DNA from: Talpa occidentalis
Taxonomy: Eukaryota > Chordata > Mammalia > Eulipotyphla > Talpidae
Direction of reading: 5' to 3'
DNA length: 64,000 nucleotides
Assembly: GCF_014898055.3 (NCBI RefSeq)
Contig: NW_023601433.1
Coordinates: 49,037,876-49,101,875, forward strand
Shown piece after piece: positions 57,205-64,000 of this stretch. Numbering within the stretch: position 1 is the stretch's first letter; each line of letters opens with the position of its first letter. The notes under the pieces are model-generated. The model saw only the letters and a list, made by a program, of their open reading frames with translations, was not told where the DNA came from and made no database searches. The translations under genes and the position numbers were made by a program.

Positions 57205-58413
57205 GAAGAATCTTTTTCAAAAAGCAACATGAAGAAAATAGTGTTCTGGAAAGTAGTTGCAACTATATGGGCAAATGTTAATGTGGGATAAGATAATTCC
57301 AGCATTCCCAGTCCTGGAAGCTGGCAGAAGATACGGAGTGAAAGATTGTCAATTAATAAATGGTAAAGAAGACTTTGAAGTGATATAAATTGTAAAGAGC
57401 CTAATACTGATTCTTTTCCTGCAAAGTTGTGTGGATTTCTAATTAAGTTGGTATTAATACTAATTTCTTTTAATCATAATTGATCTGGTTCTGTTTAAAC
57501 ACCTTGGATTTCTATGGGAGTCTCACTAGGGGGCCACATAATCGTGTCCACTTGACATCTTTAGAGCCTGACACACCAAGTGTAGCCTTGAACCAGCAAC
57601 ATCATCCATCAGGGTGCTTATTAGAGATGCAGACTCGGGGGTTTTCCAGAAACCCATAGAATTAAAATCTGTATTTTTTTAAAAAACTCACCCAGTATGC
57701 ATATTAAGGTTTGAGTAGTGCTGTCTGGGGCACACAACTCTCTCCTATCTTTCTGTGAATGATGGCCTGGCATTTCTTTTCCGAGGCCATGCCTCCACTT
57801 TTAATTTGCTGTCTGTATCATCTCTATTCGATTCCTTCACATTTTCCTAAGGGTGGTGTCCATTTCAACTCTACCCCACTAGTGGAATATGCACAAGGAA
57901 AAACAAGACAGGGAAGGTTCAAAGCCAACCCAGCAAACTCCACAGCTGCTTGGCTCATTCCTCATGCTAGCACTTTTTAAAGCCAACTCTGAGCAGCTGT
58001 TTCTACTCTCATGCATGTTTGTAGGATAAGAAGCTAATTCTGTTTTTGATTTACCAAAACAGAAATAGAGGACAGCTGCTTTTTAAAGTGCATTTACCAC
58101 TGATGTCACACTGGTGAGATTTAGTTCTTAAGATCAGTATGTCCAGAAAACCAAATGGCGTAAACGGCCTCCACTACATTCTCACAAGAAGAAAGGGAAG
58201 AAGTCAGCGTGTCCATTGATGGGGTTTGATGGAATCTTCATGGACCGGAGCCTCACACGGGAGTGGCTCAATGCATCTTTGCAGTTGTTCTTCCCTAAGA
58301 TAAGAGCCCTGGGGAGTTTGGGGCAGTAAAGTAACTCTAAGCTCCATTTCTGGTGGACTCCTAGCAAGTCACATCTGTAATTTCTAGTACTGTACTGCTC
58401 CAAAGCACCTTGA
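57205..58413. other. Intergenic, no gene
   Basis: 57,560-57,720 (GAACCAGCAACATCATCCAT, TTATTAGAGATGCAGACTCG) is an old MER-type DNA transposon trace. The rest is unassigned. Confidence 0.45.
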
Positions 58414-58418
58414 CATGC

Positions 58419-59266
58419 TGTTGGGTAAATGATTGTCAGGCTTTTCTGCCCTTGCGCCATCAGGATAGATGATGGATCCTTGTCCTGAATGCATGCCTGA
58501 TGGCGGGCACCTGGAGTAGGGTGTGGCTATACGTAGGTGGGTACACCTGGGCTGAGACTGGGCTTTTAAGGGTGGCATCACAAGGATGCCAACAGAGCAC
58601 CAGACTAGAAGGGTGTAGGGTAGGTAAAAGGTATCAGGCTTTTCTACCCTCCCGCCTTTAGGATAGAGGAGGGAACCCTGTGGTCCTGAATGCATGCCTG
58701 ATGGCGGGCACCTGAAGTGGGTACACCTGGGCTGAGAGACTGGACTTTTAAGGGCGGCGTCATGGGGATGCCAACTGCAGCAGCAGTAGAGAGAGAAGCA
58801 GAGAATGCTGGAGAGCCCAGATCTAGTGGAGACTTGCTGGGGGCTGGGAGGCCTGCCAGCCTCCCGGTCCCCCAGCACCCCTGCCTGCTGTGTACCGGGT
58901 AAATCCCAATAAAAGACCTGCAAAAACCACTGAGGACTCTGACTCCTCCTTTACCCGGTCTGCCTCATGATAGAAAACCTGCACTGTGGTCTTCCTGACC
59001 CTTACAAAGGGGAACAGGTGAGAGAGCGGAAGAGAACCAGTAAAGAAGCAGAGGCCGCGAGAGAACACCAGAGAGCCCAGAAAGAGTGAAGACTCACTGG
59101 GGTCTGGGAGGCCTGCCAGCCTCCCGGCCCCCTGGCACACCTGCCTGCTGTGTACCTGGTAAAACAGCAATAAAAGCCTAAAAAGCCACTGAGGGCTCCA
59201 GGACTCCTCCTTCACCCATCTGCATAGGGTCATAGAGAACCTGCTCTGTGCCTTCCTGCGACTACA
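58419..59266 (+). mobile_element. Solo LTR copy f, plus strand, interrupted by copy g
   Basis: The 5' part is 58419-58613 (TGTTGGGTAAATGATTGTCA) and the 3' part 59012-59266 (ends CCTGCGACTACA). Joined length is about 450 bp. Flanks CATGC (58414-58418) and TATGC (59267-59271) are a 5-bp duplication with one change. It must be older than copy g. Confidence 0.9.
58614..59006 (+). mobile_element. Solo LTR copy g, plus strand, nested in copy f
   Basis: 393 bp, TGTAGGGTAGGTAAAAGG ... CTGACCCTTACA. A perfect 5-bp duplication AAGGG lies at 58609-58613 and 59007-59011, inside copy f. AATAAA is at 58908-58913. A stem-loop with arms GGGAGGC (58846-58852) and GCCTCCC (58859-58865) lies just upstream. 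Confidence 0.94.
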
Positions 59267-59401
59267 TATGCTCATGGAGAGCTAAGAATTCAGAAAGGAC
59301 TTAGTCCAGAGAAGCACATGGAAATAGCACATTACCAGGATGCCAATTTGAGTCTTCATTCATACACCTATAGTTCAACAATGTTCTAAAAATCTAATGC
59401 A

Positions 59402-59582
59402 ACAGTTCTCAAACGTTTGCATCAGAGTCTCCTGGAGGCCTTGTTAAAGCACAGACTTCTGGGGCTCTACCTACAAAGTACCTGACTCAATAGGTCTGAG
59501 GTGGGATCTGAGAATTTACATTTCTACTATATTCCCAGGAGATGCTGATTGGGGACGATACTTTGAACATCAAGTGCTCTAA
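59402..59582 (+). mobile_element. Old MER-type DNA transposon fossil
   Basis: AGTTCTCAAACGTTTGCATC, GAGGCCTTGTTAAAGCACAG, AATAGGTCTGAGGTGGGATC and CCAGGAGATGCTGATTGG follow a familiar mammalian non-autonomous DNA transposon consensus in order. The family name is uncertain. Confidence 0.6.
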
Positions 59583-59628
59583 ATTACCTTTATATATATG
59601 TATATAATGTTATCACCTTTAGATATAT

Positions 59629-60064
59629 TGTAAGGCAGGACAGGCCACAATGCAGGTTTTCTGATCCCATGCAGACCGGGTAAAGGAGGAGTCAGAGTCC
59701 TCAGTGGTTTTGCAGGTTTTTTATTGGGGTTCACCAGGCATATGGCAGGCAGGGGTGCTGGCTGGGGGGCTGGCAGGCTGGCAGGCCTCCCAGCCCCCAG
59801 CAAGTCTTTACTCTATCTGGGCTCTCTGGCGTTTGTTCTGCAGCTTCTCGTTTTCTCTTTCGGCTTCAGATTCTACTGCTGCTGCTGCTGGCGTCCCCGT
59901 GATGCCGCCCTTAAAAAGCACAGTCTCAGCCCAGCTGAATCCCATCTACCTATGCCCACACCCTATTCCAGGTGCCCGCCATCAGGCATGCATTCAGGAC
60001 AAGGATCCATCATCTATCCTGATGGCGGAAGGGCAGAAAAGCCTGATATTCTCTTTACCCTACA
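59629..60064 (-). mobile_element. Solo LTR copy h, minus strand
   Basis: 436 bp with minus-strand TGTAGGGTAAAGAGAATATC start. The flanks TATAT at 59624-59628 and 60065-60069 fit a 5-bp duplication, though the AT-rich context makes this less specific. A GCTGCTGCTGCTG run at 59878-59890 is a small local expansion. Confidence 0.88.
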
Positions 60065-60118
60065 TATATGTTAATATAATATATACATTACTGTTAATAT
60101 ATATGTGGTATTACCTAT

Positions 60119-60530
60119 TGTAGGGGCAGGAATGACACAGTGCAGGTTTTCTAGGATCAAGCAGACCCGGTAAAGGAGGAGTCAGAGCCCTCAGTGGCTT
60201 TTGCAGGCTTTTATTGGGTTTACCAGGTACACGGCAGGCAGGGGTACTGTGGGGCTGGGCAAGGCTTCACTCTATCTGGGCTCTCTGGCATTCTCTCTGC
60301 TTCTCTCTCCACTTCTGCTGCTTCTTTCTCGGCTTCTCTTTCGGCTTCTCCTGGCGTCCCCATGACGCCACCCTTAAAAGCCCAGTCTCAGCCCAGGTGA
60401 ATCCCATCTACCTCTGCCCACACCCTACTCCAGGTGCCCGCCATCAGGCATGCATTCAGGACCGCAAGGATCCATCATCTGTCCTGATGGCGGGAGGGCA
60501 GAAAAACCTGACATTTTTCCTTACCCTACA
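60119..60530 (-). mobile_element. Solo LTR copy i, minus strand
   Basis: 412 bp with minus-strand TGTAGGGTAAGGAAAAATG start and ...CTGCCCCTACA end. The flanks CCTAT and TGGGA do not match. The hairpin arms CCCGCCATCAGG (60437-60448) and CCTGATGGCGGG (60483-60494) are perfect here. It lies 54 bp from copy h in the same orientation, but no internal viral sequence lies between. Confidence 0.9.
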
Positions 60531-62377
60531 TGGGATTAGAGGAACTGGGAGTTATAGTTTAATGGGTCCAGAATTTCAGTTTGGGAGGATGTTGGTGATT
60601 GTTTTACAGTATGTGAATGTACAGCTACTGAGCTGTCCACTTACTAATGGCTAAAATGATAAATTTTATGTCGTGTATATTTAACGACAAATTTAAAAAT
60701 GAGTAAGAATTGGGGATAATAATAGAATAGTAAATTTTCCAGCAAAATGGCTCTCATTACTAAATATTTTTTAAATGTTTGCTGTAGGTTTTTAATATTC
60801 TGTATCAAATTAGTTGTTTCCTTCTCACATTTGCTATGAGTTTTCACATTTAATGATTGTCAAATTTTGACAAAGACTTTTCTACACCCATTAAAAAAAT
60901 TATATAATTTTCCTCCTTTATTCCCTTAGAACTGAAAATCACACTGATTTTTCAAATGTTGAGCCAATCTTGTAATTTTGAATAAACCTAACTCTGTTGG
61001 AAAAAATAATACCATTAACTTATCACTGTGTATTATGAAAGCCTTAACATAATAATTGGATTAGTAAGTGCTCAATAATGTATTCAGCTGTTTTTTATTA
61101 TGAACTTTAGATAGCTATCAGTTTCAATTTTCTAAAAAGCTGCTGAGATTTCTGTCCTTTGAAATCATGCGGAAAGGTATCGGAGTGATCTACCGTCAAC
61201 AAACTCTTCAACAAAATTAATTCGAATATTTTTGCAAAAATACATAGTTCTTAAACATGAAATAAGCATTGTCACCAGTTAATGTTGAGAATTTTGCAGG
61301 ACAAATAGAAATCTCACATTTAATGTGCTTAAACAGCAGTCAAAATGATTACTAAGAAAAATTATATGCTAAGTACTGGCTATAGATAGCTTTAGACAGT
61401 TCTTTCCAAGAATTTTCTGCTTCCCACAATTATACTTTTCACCACTTGGGAAACAAACAAATAGATTAATATTATTTTGACACATTAAAAACTACTATGT
61501 ACCACGGACAACCCAAGAAACATTTTACCTCTGAATGTTTTTGACCAAAAAGCCTGCCATCTAGTGGAACAAATGGTCAGTGCAAACACTGTCAAACAGG
61601 TTATAAAGGGGGAAAGGAACTATTTATAGCTCTTTGGCTACTGTGTGCATAGCATGGCAACAAGTAGTTTATTTTTTACATCTTTTTTCCTTCCATGATA
61701 TCCTTTGATATTAATATTTCACTACTGTAAGTACTCTTCACAAACAGAAAACAAAAAATGAAAGAGAGGCTTTTCCTAAAGTTACATGCAGGTGGAATAG
61801 GAAAAAAGTGAGAGCTAAGATTTAGGAAGTTCAAAGACTCGCATGTGTGAGCACCTATTTTTCCATGCCATCTAACATAAATGAATCAACAGATATAAAT
61901 ATTTCCTGGGACATAAGAACTCAAGTAAGTTCTCATAATGATGATAATGATGCTAATTATATTATAGGCTTCTTTGAGGACAGAGTCCATATCGCATACA
62001 GTGTGCATCCTCTGTAGTCTCCTGCAATAGTGCACATTCAATAAACATTTCTGGTATATTGATAAATCCACCCTTTAATAACAGGGATGTAGTAAATTAA
62101 GACAGGTGCTATTAATCAGGGTACTCTAGTGTTTGAAAGGTTAACACAAGTTTTTGAGGTGGAGAATAACATGGGATTCAGGAGTAGAAGTTTTAGAAGA
62201 GAAATATACACAAACATCTTATGAATAACAATTCTACCCAGCCTTGTCTTTGGAAATGAATTTAAAACAAGATAAGAATATTGCTGACATATCAGGACAC
62301 ATTCTACTGCATGTAATAGAAAATCAGATGAGTACAGATATCCCAGCTACATGAAAGTAGAACATTTTTATTTTGTA

Positions 62378-62481
62378 TGATTTGGTAGGTTACTTTTTAG
62401 ATCTGGGGATGCTATTACTATTAGTTTAATGGAAACATTTTTGAGCTTTTCCAAAACTGAAAAAAATAACCTACCAAATCA
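62378..62481. repeat. Perfect 15-bp inverted repeat
   Basis: TGATTTGGTAGGTTA at 62378-62392 and TAACCTACCAAATCA at 62467-62481, with a 74-base spacer. Pairing extends inward after one mismatch (TTTTT / AAAAA). Confidence 0.9.
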
Positions 62482-63210
62482 CACCAAACTGGAACATTTT
62501 ATTCTCTGGTTAGCAGAGAAAAGCAGTAGAGACACTTATTCTTTCCTTGACAAGGTGTGTGGAGGTAAGTGATTCAATGATTGGTGTGTCCTGGATGAAA
62601 ATCTATTACCTCATGTTCACAAGATGGGGGCTTCATCTTAGCTATCTCATGCTGACACCACTGTATTCAAGGCAGAAAAAGTCAGTGTGTATAGAAATTA
62701 ACCTTTATAAAATGGTGTTCTTCTACCTTTATTTGTGAAGACTATCTGTGTCTATCCAGAGTTTCTGCATTTCTCCATGTAAGGCACCATCTTATATGTA
62801 CCATCTTGTGATTATTGTGATTTTCAGAATGGGTATTTTCTTAGAGAGGAGAAATAACAGTCAAAGCAGAAGGCATTGGGCATCTCGAACATTTTCCACC
62901 CCCAATTAGAAATTGTGGTGGGCATTTGTGATTTCTAGAACAGCATGACCCTAACTATAGAGGAAATTATGGTCTGTTGGAGGATCATACATGAAAACAA
63001 ATACCTTTAATGTAATTAAGTAAAAATAATGTTATTTTTACTGTGTGGTAGGACAGTTCACATACAACTCTGCCCAGGAAGGCTTCGCAGAGGGAAGAGA
63101 GTCCATTCTGAGACTTCAAGGATGACAGTTCAAAAGAAGAGCATTCTGGGGAAGACAGCATTTAAAAAGGATAGTGACACTATTATGTTTGATATCACAA
63201 TAGATACATG

Positions 63211-63283
63211 CCAAAACCATAGATTATATAACACCAATTTAAATGATAGATGTCATCCAAAGCCATAGTTTATATAACACCAA
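63211..63283 (+). repeat. Direct repeat, 27-bp unit, period 46
   Basis: CCAAAACCATAGATTATATA+ACACCAA (63211-63237) and CCAAAGCCATAGTTTATATA+ACACCAA (63257-63283) differ at two positions. Confidence 0.9.
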
Positions 63284-64000
63284 AAGTGAACCCTAATAGA
63301 AACGATGGACCTGTATGATTAGGATGTGACAGTACAGATTTGTTAATGTAGCAAATATACCACTCTGGTGAGAGTGTGGGTGCAAAGGTATATGAAAAGT
63401 CTATGCTTTTTGCTCTATTTTGTTGTAAGTCTAAACTCCTCTAAAAAGTCTATTCAAAATAAAAAGCATAGGATACTTGTTCTCTTAAGAAAATGCAATT
63501 TATTAAGTGATAGAGGAAGGAAACAGTCAATGATTACAAACAGAAGTAACATATTTGTAGAGTATTTAGCATAGCCACTGGCCTATGTTAAATGGCCTCT
63601 GTGATGTAATGATTTATTACAATAATGTCAATGAATAGTCATTCCTCATGTATCCACACCCTCATGAAGACTTCACCCCACTGATGCTGGGTTACTCAGT
63701 GTGATCTGCCTTGTGTGTAATGTGATTGCAAAAACACTTGCACATCATGCTTGCGCTCTTGCTCCTGAGAATTATTCCAAAGTTGTGTGTAAATGCCTGG
63801 CTAACTTGCTGCAAGATGAAAAACTACAGAAGTAGAGATGAGTTAACTCAACTGAGGTCCCTGTCTAGAACATCTAGCCTTAATGAGGATTAGACATGGG
63901 ACATGAAGCCATACCAAATCATCCACTCCCAAGTCAGTTGCCAACCACCATATGTAATTACCAAAGCAGCCAGATCAGAACTTACCACCTTGCTGACTTA

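Larger units (their letters stand above)
60531..64000. other. Intergenic, mostly unassigned
   Basis: No credible gene. 61,965-62,070 resembles the 3' end of an old L2-type element (AGGACAGAGTCCATATCGCA ... TTCAATAAACATTTCTGG). An inverted repeat lies at 62378-62481 and a short direct repeat at 63211-63283. The rest shows nothing recognisable. Confidence 0.5.

Noticed and set aside
59629..60530. Copies h and i as the two LTRs of one provirus
   Set aside because: Only 54 bp of AT-rich DNA separates them and copy h has its own flanking TATAT duplication, so they are separate solo insertions.
46675..60530. Inversion between copies c and i explaining their missing target-site duplications
   Set aside because: The exchanged flanks predicted by such an inversion (CCAGG/CCTGG and TGGGA/TCCCA) do not match those seen.
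56649..60654. Open frames of 100-180 codons in the LTR cluster
   Set aside because: They recur in every LTR copy, in both senses, and encode low-complexity Ser/Leu/Pro text with no gag, pol or env motif. They are by-products of GC-rich LTR sequence.
1..64000. CRISPR array, operon, phage or bacterial mobile system
   Set aside because: The window is mammalian: GT-AG introns, poly(A)-tailed retroposons and no regularly spaced repeats of CRISPR type.

Overview
This is a placental mammal nuclear genome window: AT-rich, intron-containing, and full of tRNA-derived SINEs, 5'-truncated L1 copies, ancient MIR/MLT1/MER5-type fossils and solo LTRs. The dominant SINE begins GGGCCTCCCTGGTGGCGCA, has tRNA-like A and B boxes and ends in an (AAATA)nAATCTTT tail. 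It is not the ruminant/cetacean, horse, pig, camel, rabbit or primate SINE I know. Its head and tail loosely resemble the carnivore CAN-SINE, so a laurasiatherian (possibly pangolin-like) source is a guess only.

Region 1 (1 to about 28,750, plus strand) is the body of one gene, EPC1 (enhancer of polycomb homolog 1), the scaffold subunit of the NuA4/TIP60 histone acetyltransferase complex. Fourteen coding exons join in frame into 791 codons plus stop, from about residue 52 of the protein to the conserved C-terminus AMEVT. The first coding exon and the promoter lie upstream of the window. All introns are GT-AG and phases match at every junction. The 3'UTR has a proximal (27772) and a distal (28720) AATAAA. 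The alternative cassette exon at 24286-24372 appears 18 nt longer than the human exon as I remember it.

Region 2 (about 28,750 to 64,000) is intergenic; I found no credible gene. From 31.4 to 41.5 kb it holds MIR, MLT1 and MER5A fossils, L1 fragments and dense SINEs, including an unusual head-only SINE and a SINE pair that shares one target-site duplication. From 41.7 to 47.1 kb there is a second LTR type and three copies of a TG...CA LTR of about 390-450 bp. From 56.2 to 60.5 kb six more copies of that LTR are packed together, one nested in another. Seven of the nine have recognisable 5-bp target-site duplications, so they are separate integrations reduced to solo LTRs. No gag, pol or env reading frame was seen. 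The last 3.4 kb is largely unassigned sequence.

The most interesting items are the solo-LTR cluster with its conserved LTR hairpin, the longer EPC1 cassette exon next to the region reported to bind MBTD1, a recent 119-bp templated duplication of an ancient MLT1 segment, and inverted SINE pairs around EPC1 exons. I did not find a new molecular system.
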